The notes beneath the pieces were generated by a model. That model did no database searches and was not told the DNA's origin. It was given only the letters and a program-made list of their open reading frames with translations. 64,000 nt of DNA from Ahaetulla prasina (taxonomy: Eukaryota; Chordata; Lepidosauria; Squamata; Colubridae). The DNA lies in assembly GCF_028640845.1 (NCBI RefSeq), contig NC_080539.1, positions 194,379,436-194,443,435 on the forward strand, written 5' to 3'. Numbering within the stretch: the first letter of the stretch is position 1; each line of letters begins with the position of its first letter. Position numbers and translations under genes: made by a program. This document shows, in pieces, positions 23,693 through 34,468 of the stretch.

Positions 23693-25511
23693 TTTCTATG
23701 GTTCTTCTAATGTGATTATAGTACTTTTTAAACCATTAACATTTGCCACAATGCTTATTTAGCAAACCAAGGGGGTACTTTATTTGTATAAGAGACAGTT
23801 ATCATACAACCCTTTCCCTAGTTTCTGTGTACATTTTTATTATTCCATAGTGCACAAGAAAAAAGAGCAGCTTCAAAGAGGCTCCAGTGCCCTCATGTTT
23901 GTCTAAATATTGCTCAAAATTGATTTTCTTTCTTTCTTCCTCTCCCACTCACCTTAGTAACATGTTGCTATGGCCACAGTCATTCAGAGAAATGTTTAAG
24001 AGCAGATGCCACTGTAACTGCTTTATGGTAGCCAATGAGGACTTTTCTATCCAGATTTATGCTTTATCATCTAAGCAATGGTATGCTATCTGCATTTTCT
24101 ACCAAAATGATTGTGGATCATCTGCTGTGGCATACTATTTTATTTTATTTTTGTGGATAGGAGGGAAAGATATTTGTCAATCAATGGAAACTTAGGTAAG
24201 AAATTAGGTAAGAAATTGTGATATATGCCAGCTTGAAGGCACGAACGGAGAGATTAGTTAACTTTCTGTTCTATTAAACTTGCAAACATAAAGATATACT
24301 GATTTTAATTCTTGAATATCAAAATCAGTCTGAAAAAAATAATGACACCTTGCAAGAATTTAGACTTGATTTAAATATATATTACATTGGATTGTGAAAT
24401 ATAAAAGCTGAAAGAAAAAGAGTAAAAGCAACTGAAAGACATGTTAAAGGTCCAATACATAACTGGACAGAGAAAGAAGAGTAACAAGGACAAGCTTAGT
24501 TTTGCCATATAGAAAAATCCAATTACATGAAGCTTGGCTACAGTTTGTGGTGTAGTTCACAGAGAATTTACCACATGTTAAAATATAGATCAATGCCACA
24601 CACTCCCCACTCTTAGTAGAGAATCTTCATTTCTCATCTCAATGCTCAAGAACAGATCTGAGATAAGAGAGCAAATGATGTTTGTATTTGTATATCAGTA
24701 AAATCAAATAGTTAGAACCTGGAGAATCAGAAAGTAAGAAAACTCTGAAAAAGCTAAAAGTCTGACCCAAGAGCTGATCTCAAGGCGTCACATGAGTGTT
24801 TAATGCTCTTTAACCAACTGTGCTTTCCATTCCCAGCAGAAATTGAGGAAAGTAACCCAATCAGGAAGAAGGCAATGTATACATGCAACTCTCAAACTGA
24901 GCCAGTTGGGGTACTGGAAGATTTGCTGCAGCTATTCTTCTACAGGTAGCAGAACTCTCCCAGTAGTTGATACTTCCTTTAGTTTCCTAATCCTTCTGTG
25001 CAGTAGGCAAGGTTTTTTGCATGAAAGCATCCCAAACAGGCAGATAGAAGATATTACCATAGCAATATGAAGCTGCATGGCCTTTTTCTGAGCAGCTGAA
25101 TAAAACAGGCATCATAATATGGAATTATTTTTTATGAACGAGGCACACTTGATCGTTCAATATAAATAATGGTGAGATCTTAGTGTGTACACATTCTGCC
25201 ATTTTTACCATTTATGGAATGTCCAGATATTTGCAGCTCCAATCTGGTAGACCTCATTTAAAAGCAATTCCACAAAATAAAACAAATTAAAATTTCACAA
25301 GAAATAAAGCACAATATAGCTTCTTAGGCAAATTATACCAATGTATTTCACAAAGCTATCACTTTATCCGCATAAAGTTAGATTATAAAACAAAAACATT
25401 TAAGTGGTTACTTCACCCTCTAGAAGTGAGGTTTAAAGGAAGTTTCCATTCTGCAGATTTTCTTTCTATTTTATCAGAAGTAATTGGCTTCTTTTCTTCT
25501 AATAAAGGATA

Positions 25512-25868
25512 AGATAAAGGTAAAGGTTCCCCTTGCACATACGTGCTAGTTGTTCCCGACTCTAGGAGGCGGTGCTCATCTCCGTTTCAAAGCCGAAGAG
25601 CCAGCGCTGTCCGAAGATGTCTCCGTGGTCATGTGGCCGGCATGACTCAACGCCAAAGGCACACGGAACGCTGTTACCTTCCCACCAAAGGTGGTCCCTA
25701 TTTTTTTCTACTTGCATTTTTACATGCTTTCGAAACTGCTAGGTTGGCAGAAGCTGGGACAAGTAACGGGAGCTCACCCCGTTACATGGCACTAGGGATT
25801 CGAACTGCTGAACTTCCGACCTTTCGATCAACAAACTCAGAGTCTTACCCACTACGTCACCACGTCCC
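25512..25868 (-). mobile_element. Full-length tRNA-derived SINE with perfect 13-bp target duplication
   Basis: The element is bounded by CTAATAAAGGATA at 25499-25511 and again at 25869-25881. On the minus strand it opens with a tRNA-like head (GTGGTGACGTAGTGGGTAAG, then B box AGTTCGAATCC). Its body contains AGCTTCTGCCAACCTAGCAG, and it ends with the AACCTTTACCTTTATC tail. This is one of the abundant squamate tRNA-derived SINEs; I do not assign a family name. It lies 219 bp downstream of the exon 15 donor, in the same orientation as MAP2. Confidence 0.92.
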
Positions 25869-26099
25869 CTAATAAAGGATACTAGCACCTTATACATTCA
25901 AATATACTGCTAGGGAAAATGCTAAACAAATGGAACAAGAAGTGTGAGTAATTAGGTGTCAATTACTACCAGAATAGAATTAGAAGTGTACAGTAATTAA
26001 TAAAGAATGACTTTGATCGCTACAAATCAATACTGCCTATTCTCCTCAACTCTCTCTATCCTAATCCTGTTTTTAAATGTACTTAAATGAAAGCCTTAC

Positions 26100-26443
26100 C
26101 TGCCCCCCTTTAGGCTGATACTTGATGTTGTCTGTTGACCCAACTTTGGACCTGACATTCTTGAGATCTGGTAGAGGTTGATTAATCAGACGAAGTTGCT
26201 TAGGGGTTGCTGGAGATTTCGGAGGTGTGCGTATGATAGCAACCTTTTTCTCAGTGGGTACCAGAATTGCAGATGTGGGAGTACCCGGTGTATGTGGGGT
26301 TCTGGAATAACTAGGGGTACCAGGTGTTCCTGGGGTTCGAGAGGAATAACTAGGCGGGGTTCCAGGAGTGATGGCAGTTGATCCTGGAGTAGTTGGAGTT
26401 GATGTACCGCTTTTTCCTGTTCGGCTTCGAATAGGCTCTGATC
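26100..26443 (-). CDS. MAP2: MAP2 exon 15: proline-rich region and first microtubule-binding repeat
   Basis: This 344-nt exon begins after AATACAG and ends at GGGCAG/GTAAGG. Residues 1-15 or so are basic (SEPIRSRTGKSG). Next is a proline-directed phosphorylation region with dense TP and SP sites (TSTPTTPGS, ITPGTPPSY, RTPGTPGTPSYSRTPHTPGT, RTPPKSPATPK). The last part, from QLRLINQPLPDLKNVRSKVG to KYQPKGGQ, is the first tau-type repeat, with a KVGS MARK-type site. In mammals this region binds tubulin and SH3 domains and is regulated by proline-directed kinases. The split Arg codon (A from exon 14, GA here) joins RRTT to RSEPIR as in mammals. Confidence 0.97.
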
Positions 26444-27982
26444 CTGTATTGATAACAGAATTCTGTTTGTTCTATGACATTAATACCATTTCCTAGAAAG
26501 AACTGGCATCTAATTGTTCATAAAAGAACCTGATCACAAAAATATTCAGTCTTTGCTAAAACTTTCTGAAGATCAGGGAGAGACTTAAAATTGAACAATA
26601 TTTCACTAAATGACAAGATTATCATGAAATACAAACCAGCTGGGATTTAAAGCAAGTTAAAAATCAATAATATTGGATATTTGTAATTATATTTTTCATA
26701 GCTTAATGATCCCTAAGGAGAAATCAATGAAAAAGAGAGTTAGAGTTAAGGCTTAATGCAGATTTCGATCTTCAATAATATCTCCATGTGCTCCCTACTT
26801 CTAGTTTCATCTCTCCCTACGACTATCAGTTCTGGTTTGCAAATACCTGGCTGTCATTTGATGATAGGAAAAGATACACTCATGATTAGTGGATATCTGG
26901 ATTTTTCAGATTCAGTCCAGATTCAGATTCAGTCCAGATTCAATAGCCCTGTCTGTACCTCTAAATTGAGATTATGCTTAAAATTTAGAATCTCTTCATA
27001 AATTGTAATTTTTTTCCCTTAAATCAAAAACACTATATATTACAAAATGCAAAGCATTCTTTTCCATATATTTTAAAATTCTGCTATGAAATATTTCAAG
27101 GAACTGATATAAACTATACAAATAGAAATTTAGGATGTGTCCAAGGATTACCTTTTTTCTGCTAAACTTTTCTCTTTTCCTAAACACAGAATTTTCCTAG
27201 CTTTTTAAAAAGTATCCAATTACACAGAACCCATGTTTTATAATATACCTATAATTTTTTATTTGATCTTCATATCTGGTAGTATACATTCCTCTTAGAA
27301 TAGAAACACAGCTGAGCAGAAACTGGTTGCTGTCTAATTTAGATATCATCTCTAGTCTAAAACCTATTTCTTCAGCATGGCAGTGTGGCCACCAATGCAT
27401 CAAGAAACATTTCTTTTGAAATGAGACAGACTCTGTGTTTCATCTTGTCTCGTCTCGTCTCGTCCCATCGGATTCTTTTAGTTTAAAAAAACTGAATGGG
27501 AGATTAGCATATTGCAAAAAAAGCCTGTTATTTTAATGCATTTTTTTTATTTCCAGAAATATTTCTGGGTCCTGCATAGACTCTAAGTGTCTAAATAAGG
27601 GTGGGTTTCAAAACCCGTCTCTACCGGTTCGCTCCTGCACATGGCATAAGAAGAAGCGTCCGGGCAGGCAGGTAGTGCCTCCCGCCCCTGCTACCGGTTT
27701 GCCCAATTCAGGGTGAACCGGTAGCAATCCACCACTGGTGGACCAAAAGAAAGGTTCGCATCTTATAAGATTATAGGGAACAGTGCTCTAGAACTGTACT
27801 AGTTTGCCTTCTGATAAATGGGGATTTTTGAGACTGTCTGGGCTCATTGTAGCATAATTTTTATAAGATTATTCATAAGATGCTTTCAAAATTTCAAAAA
27901 TGTCCATTAAATTAAAATAGATTAGAGAACCCTGAGCTTGTGCCTCCAACTTTAACTCTGAATTATAGGGCAAGAGACATAC
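26444..27982 (-). other. MAP2: MAP2 intron 14
   Basis: This 1.5-kb intron is AT-rich and unremarkable to about 27590. It has a short CTCGT run near 27445 and a degraded MITE at about 27597-27739. Confidence 0.9.
27597..27739. mobile_element. Degraded hAT-like MITE (ACCGGT family)
   Basis: The left end GGGTGGGTTTCAAAAC and the right end GGTAGCAATCCACCACTG are inverted, and three ACCGGTT-type motifs lie inside, as in 32209-32443. No clean target duplication is visible. Confidence 0.55.
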
Positions 27983-28133
27983 TTGTAGTTCGTCGTACAG
28001 ATGAGATGGTGCTGTTCAGGGAGAAAGAATTTTCATCTCGTTCTCTGTCTGCTGAGATACCTCTTCGGGCGGGTAAAATGGAAGAAGGTCTTGGTAAAGA
28101 GGAGCGCTTTTCAGGACTCTTGGTTATTCCATC
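27983..28133 (-). CDS. MAP2: MAP2 exon 14: basic/serine-rich linker before the repeats
   Basis: This 151-nt exon begins after GTGTTAG and ends at ACTACAA/GTATGT. It encodes DGITKSPEKRSSLPRPSSIL, then PARRGISADRERDENSF and SLNSTISSVRRTT plus one base. It matches the mammalian segment just before the proline-rich region, with a few substitutions and one inserted residue pair around ADRERDEN. The positively charged Ser/Pro-rich stretch helps microtubule binding in the MAP2/tau family. Phase 0 at the start allows joining either to exon 13 or directly to exon 12. Confidence 0.96.
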
Positions 28134-29757
28134 CTAACACAAAAAAATAGTAAGCATTTTAGTTTTAAACATGTATTGGTATATTCAGCTCCAATCTAAC
28201 TTTGTTTGCATTCAAGCCATTAAAGGGAGAGCAACACTACAGGAGTACAATACAATAGTACAGAAGCTGTTGAGACAAAAGGTAGACTCCAAGGTTGAGG
28301 TCAGAAAGTTGACTTAATTTGGCTATGACTGCATCAGTATAGCCTTGTTTTATTTGCATTTAAAGTAAAAAAAAAAGTTTGCATCTCTGCTGTGAACATA
28401 CATTCATAGATCCATACACAGATGTACGTTATGAAGCTAAATGGAACAACCACTCACTCAGTACTTGGAAACAGGGAGAGTGACTTCTCGACATACAAAA
28501 ATTACTTGGAAACGCTAGAGTTCTTAGGCAAGGGCTCTTCTATTGCAGCAAATAGCCTAAACCTACTACAAGTAGTCCTCGACATGATCAAAATTGAGCC
28601 CAGAATGTTGGTCTTAAGTTGTGGTTGTTAAGGAAGACACCCATGTAGCTGCCTTGCTCAGCAACCACAATTCCACCTCTTCCCATTGTGGTCATTAAGC
28701 AACTGCCCAGGTCATTAAATGACCTGCCCGCATGTGGAAATGTGCTGCAGGTCAGAAGGCTTCGGCTGGCTAGGCTCAGCATTATGCAGGCCTCCTACCT
28801 CCTCCCGCATTCCCAGAAGCCTTAACCAGCTAGGCTCAGGAGCGTGCAGGTCTCCCGCTCGAGAGTCTTCTAGGAAGCATCAGGTTTCTGCATCCCAATG
28901 GGCCTAGGCAGCTGAGGTCTCCAGCCCATGTTGGGGGAAAGGGCAGTTGCAGAGTTCCCAAGGGTGGGAAAGCTGCCAAGCACTTGAATTTGGATCACAT
29001 GACCATGGAGGTGCTACAATGGTTGTAAGTTCAGGCAGGGATTGTATGTCCCTTCACTCAGCGCTGTCATAATTTTGGTTTGCCGAATGAATGTTCATAA
29101 AATGACAACTACATCTTATCAAATATGATAAGATGTGCATCTTATCAAATTTGTAGACATTGAATAGAATTAAATAATACATTAAGCTTTTTGAACAAAT
29201 TTATTTTTATCATCTGTAAATTTTTAATACTAGCCATTATCAAGGCAACAAATCCCAGATTCTGGCATGTTCTATCTCAGATGCTTTATCTCAGACAGAG
29301 CTGAAATCACAATTAAGCTCTATCTCAGTTACGTGCCTTCCTCACAAGGTTCTACCCCTGGCACTTCTTTGGATTCTGAAATTGGCTTTGCCTGCCAGAA
29401 TCTGTAAATCAGTTTTTGCATTTCTTCCTGTTTACCTTCTCTCATACTGTTTTTCAAAAACAGTTATGGGAATAGTATCATCACCACTTTCTCTCATCAA
29501 TTTTCTCATCACTTGTGATCTGTGATGGGGAATGACTAGATTAATTCTCTTTTATAGACCTGATAGGCTAACCAGGAGAAGTGGCCCATTGGAACTGTTG
29601 ATATCATTGAACCAATTTAATTATATTTCTAACTTATATACTGCGTTGTTGTTTTTTTTCATTTGAGCGATATCAAGGTGAGATATCCATATTCGGTAGT
29701 GAAGGAAAAACAATAAAGATGTGGGAATTTATTCTTGTTCTACCTCAACTGCCTTAC
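28134..29757 (-). other. MAP2: MAP2 intron 13
   Basis: This 1.6-kb intron contains a diverged interspersed repeat at about 28575-29110. The rest (28134-28570 and 29110-29757) shows nothing I can identify. Confidence 0.88.
28575..29110. repeat. Diverged interspersed repeat (same family as 8908 and 37888)
   Basis: The left part contains GTAGTCCTCGACATGATCA, a GGTCTTAAGTTGTGGTTGTT stretch and GGTCATTAAATGACC. The right part contains GGATCACATGACCATGGAG in the opposite sense. The interior (28740-28960) has two similar blocks (CTTCGGCTGGCTAGGCTCAG and CTTAACCAGCTAGGCTCAGG), suggesting an internal duplication. Confidence 0.5.
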
Positions 29758-29934
29758 CTGAGCTGTTTTTGAATAGTCTCTTGGGCCCGCTGAAGAGGGC
29801 CACGCAATATAATTGTCTTTACTGCGCAAAACAACTTTTTTAGTGGTGATTAGTGAACAAGCAGAGTTGGGTCTTGGAGGAAGCAATGACTTTGCTCTAA
29901 CCTTTGAGGCAGGAATCTTTGACAAAGAAGAAGT
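29758..29934 (-). CDS. MAP2: MAP2 exon 13: optional cassette before the repeats
   Basis: This 177-nt, 59-codon exon starts after CCTATAATTAG and ends at GCTCAG/GTAAGG. Its peptide begins TSSLSKIPASKVRAKSLLPP and continues with NSACSLITTKKVVLRSKDN, WPSSAGPRDYSKTAQ. It aligns with the optional mammalian exon 13 (as I recall, a 57-residue segment with LSKIPA, SACPSTTKR, PTSAGS and YSKSG landmarks). Length is a multiple of three with phase 0 on both sides, so it is a clean cassette. It is much less conserved than exons 14-17 but stays open, with good splice sites. Confidence 0.88.
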
Positions 29935-31032
29935 CTAATTATAGGAAAACAAAAAGAAGAATGTAATAGGAAGATGAACAATGAGACAAACAGAAAATGT
30001 ATGGAATATGGAAAACAGATTTCAAATCAGATCCTTAAAAATAATTATTGTATTATTGTTATTACATTAAAGTAAGTATACATTAAAGTAAAGGGATTTC
30101 ATTGTTCAAATCATAAGAAGAAGAATGATATAATGGCTATTTTTTAAAAGTTAACATGGTTTTTTCTGAAGCTAATTTACACTGCCACTGGCCCATGCTA
30201 ACATTCTATTTTTCTACTTTTAGTGTTATCATCTTTCCAGGTTTTAAGACTGGAATTTCAGTTATAATATTCACCAAAGAGTATTGATATCCAAGTTAGG
30301 ATTTCTTCAGTTACCAGGCTGAGGCTAGATTTGCACTGACTTCATTCTAGGTAAATACAGCATATATTCATATTTTTTATGATGTTATTGTAAGATACAG
30401 GTTTTTTAGATCTCAGAAAAATAAGTCAATAAGCACTTTAAGTTCATGTTTAGGATCTTAGTGGACAATATTGCTTTGAAACTGCTATTAAAACATTATG
30501 CATTACGCATTATTAACTGCAGCAGTCACAGACAAACCGCTACATCTTGTTTAAAGCTGGAGAGAATATAGTCCTTGCCTTACCAAATCTTCACACGTAA
30601 CTAATTTTAACAAAGCCAATTATGATATCATTAAAATTTTTGCTGATTCTTTTCCTATTGCAAAACAAAATACAGAAGGCACTCTTTGTATTTTTTTAAA
30701 TAAAAAAATTATTATTAATTTCCTTTCAGAAACCTTTCACCTGAAGTCATACTCAGGTGCATTCCATATACCATTCTTCATTTCAGTTTTAAATATACAA
30801 ATCAAAGTAAATCAAAGTCATATATTTGGACTTTGTAAAGGACTAGGTTTGAATTACATTTAAAGAAAATAAATTGGGCACCAAAAACATTCAATGTGAA
30901 TACCTTCCGAAGAATGTTAGTATATAAAGCCAAAAAGCAAAGTACTGAAAAACAGAACAGCGGGATGGGATTTGATGGGCACAATTAGTATTATGATGGA
31001 AAGGGATATGAGCAACAAGTGAGTATATAAGG

Positions 31033-31384
31033 CAGGGGTGTCAAACTCAAGGCCCAGGGGGCGGATTCCGCCCACAGGGGGCTTAGATTTGGCCTGCAGG
31101 GCTGTCCTGGAAACAGTGAAGGTCCGTAGTGCCTCTGCCAGTGAAAATGGAGCTCAGGACAGCCGCATGCAGCTCTCCCAAGCTCCATTTTTGCTGGCAG
31201 AGGGTTGCAGGAGGCCATTGCAGCTGAAAACGAAGCTTGGGATCCTGTTTTCTCTGGCAGAGCATTTGGGCCACCACATGCACCCCCGACATGAGTGACA
31301 TCGAGCTGGCCATGCCTCCCCACCTCCCCAAGGTCAAACACAACTCTGATGCAGCCCTCAATGAAATCAAGTTTGATACCCCTG
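31033..31384. mobile_element. hAT-like MITE (CAGGGGTGTCAAACTC family), 352 bp
   Basis: The termini CAGGGGTGTCAAACTCAAGG and AATCAAGTTTGATACCCCTG are inverted repeats. The 8-bp target duplication ATATAAGG is perfect (31025-31032 and 31385-31392). There is no transposase. A shorter relative is at 52132-52255. Confidence 0.92.
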
Positions 31385-31544
31385 ATATAAGGTTTGAGAA
31401 ATTGTTTATGAAACTAATGTTTAATTCTGTAAATATTTTTTCTCAGAAAAATTCTATAAAGTTCATTGAACTCAAGTCTCCCAGCCACAGACCAAGAATT
31501 GTAGCTATCAGGTGACAGCTTTCTTTTAGAGAGAGAGCTATTTT

Positions 31545-31640
31545 TTATTTATTAAATTTATACGGCTGCCCATCCCACACAAAGTGATTCTGCACAGTGT
31601 ATAATTATTAAAATAAAATTTTAAAAAACAATTATTAAAA
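31545..31640 (-). mobile_element. LINE 3' end remnant (L2-like)
   Basis: The pattern TTTATTTATTAAATTTATAC, GGCTGCCCATCCCAC and GTGATTCTGCACAGTGTATA is a degraded L2-like 3' end read on the minus strand. Confidence 0.5.
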
Positions 31641-31991
31641 CAGACATCATTAAAGAGATAACCTCCTTTATAGGAAAGAGTAGATTAAGTACAATGCTAC
31701 TTAATCTACTCTCTGCCATCTTAAGATATGTGTGCTCAGAGCAGATAAGGTAACAGGGGGCAAGCTTGCTACTTGAAATTATCACTTCAGTAGTGATAGG
31801 AATTGAACAGAAGTATAAGATGATTTTCTTTTTATTTACATAGGCAAATTACTATTCTTTCACTATCGAATTATGGAAAGCTGTGGCTTCTGGATAAAAA
31901 GGAAAAAGATATTTTCAGTGGGTGAGCAAAGGTATTAAATATAAACAGACAAATGTACATGTGCATGTTAGATAAAAGGGAACAAGACAGC

Positions 31992-32175
31992 CAGTGGTGG
32001 GTTTATACCAGTTCACCCTGGTTTGGGAGAACCGGTAGTAGAGGCGGCAGAAGGCTGCCTGGATGTCATCACGGATGCTCTGTGCATGCACAGAAGGTTC
32101 TGTGCATGTGCAGAAGTGCCGTGCGCAAGCTCACAGTTCTGAACCAGTAGTGAAGGTAAGTGGAACCCACTATTG
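31992..32175. mobile_element. hAT-like MITE (ACCGGT family), 184 bp
   Basis: It starts CAGTGGTGGGTTTATACC and ends GGAACCCACTATTG. The flanking 8-mers AAGACAGC and AGGACAGC differ at one base. An AGAACCGGTAGTAGAGGCGG block links it to the elements at 27597 and 32209. Confidence 0.8.
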
Positions 32176-32208
32176 AGGACAGCCATATGTTTATTCATAT
32201 ATCTGCAC

Positions 32209-32443
32209 CAGTGGTGGGTTTCAAAATTTTTTTACTACCGGTTCTGTGGGTGTGGCTTGGTGGGAGTGGCAGGGGAAGGATACTGCAAAATCCCCATTTC
32301 CTCCCGATCAGCTGGGACCTGGGAGTCAAAGAATAAATGGAGGCGGGGCCAGTCAGAATTTTTACTACCGGTTCTCTGAACCATTCAAAATTTCTGCTAC
32401 CGGTTCTCCAGAACTGGTCAGAACCTGCTGAAACCCATCTCTG
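32209..32443. mobile_element. hAT-like MITE (ACCGGT family), 235 bp
   Basis: The termini CAGTGGTGGGTTTCAAAA and GCTGAAACCCATCTCTG are inverted. The 8-bp target duplication ATCTGCAC is perfect (32201-32208 and 32444-32451) and fits the hAT pattern nTnnnnAn. Inside, CTACCGGTTCT occurs three times. Confidence 0.93.
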
Positions 32444-32594
32444 ATCTGCACATCCCATGCAAATGAGTGTGTGAGGTATATAATTTTTTTAACATCTAAA
32501 AGAGGGAGAAGCCATCTATCTCTTTCTACCTTTCTTTATAGTTTTCTTCTCAATCTGGCTCATTCTGAAGCAGCACTATACAAATTGTAATTAT

Positions 32595-32690
32595 GCCCAG
32601 TCCCCAAAGTTATGGTCATTGCAATGCTCCTGCAGCCATGGAATCAAAATTTGGGCAGCCAACTCACTTAACTGCAAGGGTGCTTCAATT
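32595..32690 (+). repeat. Fragment of the interspersed repeat seen at 8908
   Basis: The stretch TTATGGTCATTGCAATGCTC and GAATCAAAATTTGGGCAGCC matches the middle of the repeat family also found at 8908, 28575 and 37888. Confidence 0.45.
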
Positions 32691-33143
32691 CCCTTCACCT
32701 CGCCTCCCCATCATCTTTATCCCTTTGGCTGCCCTTAGCTCCACAGATTCTACAACTCGCAGATACTCTTTGCCATCTTCTTCCTCCCACTGCTGAGAAA
32801 ACGTGCCCAGCCTGGCCCGTCATGAGCCAGTGTGTGCAGCCTTGTCCATATTGCGTCAGCTTTGTCCAAATCGTGTGGAGCCTTCTCATGAGGCTCTGAG
32901 GGCCACATGCAATTGGTACAAGGCTACACTTTGTAGAATGCTCTAAATGGTCTCAGATAGAAGGTCTGTTCATTTGGATTTGATAGGCTCCCTTTCCTTG
33001 GCTATGTTTTATCATATCTTATGATTTGATTTCAATTTCAGCACTAAGATGGACTTAGTCGCTTCATCCAGTTGTATGATTCCAGCTGCAAAAATCATAA
33101 ACAGGTACATTTAAATCGGAGGGGATATTTCTTCCCTATAGAC

Positions 33144-33477
33144 CAGTGATGGCTAACCTTTTCCTGACCGAGTGCCCAAAGTGCGTGTGTGCGCAAATGC
33201 GTGCACACCCGAACCCCCAAAATACAATGCGCATGTGGCCCCCATGCATATACCACGTCCACCCATGCATGCATTCCTCCCACAGGCGCCCTGACCCCCT
33301 CTCATGCTTGTGGTCCCCCCCCCCCGTGCATGTGTGGCAGAGACCCGAAGACCAGCTGGCCGGCTGGAGGCGCACACGCATACGTGGGGGAGCTGAACTG
33401 GGGCAACGGCTTATGTTCCCACAGAGAGGGTGCTGCGTGCCACCTCTGGCACGCGTGCCACAGGTTCGCCATCATGG
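33144..33477 (+). mobile_element. hAT-like MITE (CAGTGATGGCTAAC family), 334 bp
   Basis: It begins CAGTGATGGCTAACCTTTTC and ends CAGGTTCGCCATCATGG. The target duplication CTATAGAC is perfect (33136-33143 and 33478-33485) and fits nTnnnnAn. It is the closest relative in the window of the element at 10042-10784 and lacks the nested SINE. Confidence 0.92.
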
Positions 33478-34406
33478 CTATAGACTAAAACAGAATATAT
33501 GTCTGGAGAAATAAATATAAAGAATCGGAAAGCATTTCAACTTTGGCTACATCCTTTTTCATCCTGCATTTCCTGTTAGAACAAGTATGGTTTAAAAGAG
33601 ACATTCTGCTCCTCCCATCCTTCTCTTCGCAGGAAAGGGGAAAAAGGAAACAAAAAGAAAATATGGCACTTCATAGAACCTCCCAGTTTTAAGTAATCAG
33701 TCAACATAAATGACTCCTTCCTTTGTAATGGTTAACAATGGGTGATAAAGATAGTCTTCTGTTCTGCTACTGATGGTTCATTGTGCTGATTTCCTATATT
33801 ACGCTAATGAAAAAAAGGTTTTCTTTGCATGTTGAGGCTATGACAGCACTAGTTTTATTATATTTTCATCTAGATTTTGCTTAATGCCTTGAGAGTCCAT
33901 GCAGCCAGATTTTCAGTTACCCTGTAACTCAGGGGCCCTGACCAGAGTGTGCTGGTGTCAATTTGCTTATCTAGCCTATTAGCATTCAGTCCCAGCTTCA
34001 GTGATTGGCTGAACTTTGGATTCCCCCCACTTTTTTTTTTCCAGGCAGAGCAGCCGCCACTGGTTTTTAAACATACAGAAAGCAGATCAGATATAGAGTC
34101 TAATATTTCCTCTTACAAGAATGAATCAGACTGATAGATCGAAAGTAGTGCCATGAAGTACTCAGAATTGCATCTGATTGACTAGAACATAAGATAGAAA
34201 GCTTAATATCTTTCTGTCAATATGTAATTTTTACTCAGTACAGCAATTAGAATATTTTAAGATCCTATGATTAATTTCAAAGTGAGTAAAAAAGAAACTA
34301 TTTGTTTAAAACTGCCAAATGGTTTTTAAAGTTATTTATGGTAATAAAACCACCAAATATTCAAAATATGCAGACATGTAAAACATATAAAGGCAAATTC
34401 ACCCAC

Positions 34407-34468
34407 CGAAAGTTTTTCCTTTGCTTGCTTAAACACCCCAGGCGTCTGATTTATTTCACCACCAGCAG
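34407..34468 (-). CDS. MAP2: MAP2 exon 12: short constitutive linker exon
   Basis: This 62-nt exon is bounded by AATAG and CTTTCG/GTGGGT. With the G carried over from the preceding exon it encodes AAGGEINQTPGVFKQAKEKL and S. The mammalian counterpart has AAGGESALAP then SVFKQAKDKVS. It joins either to exon 11 (MAP2a/b) or directly to exon 7 (MAP2c) because both end in a single G. It ends in phase 0, which permits exon 13 to be in or out. Confidence 0.94.

Larger units (their letters stand above)
8086..26099 (-). other. MAP2: MAP2 intron 15
   Basis: This 18.0-kb intron lies between the first-repeat exon and the optional repeat exon. Recognisable contents, listed separately, are an interspersed repeat and minisatellite at 8.9-9.8 kb, a nested MITE and SINE at 10.0-10.8 kb, a CR1 at 14.3-15.8 kb, a CR1 tail at 17.3 kb, an L1 remnant and MITE at 18.3-19.3 kb, a SINE remnant at 21.2 kb, a GT/AC hairpin at 23.65 kb and a full SINE at 25.5 kb. 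The stretches 8086-8900, 10785-14270, 15820-17260, 19345-21150, 21330-23640 and 23700-25495 show nothing I can name. Confidence 0.9.
29935..34406 (-). other. MAP2: MAP2 intron 12
   Basis: This 4.5-kb intron holds a cluster of four hAT-like MITEs (31033-33477), an L2-type tail at 31545-31640 and an interspersed-repeat fragment at 32595-32690. The stretches 29935-31030 and 33490-34406 show nothing I recognise. Confidence 0.9.
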
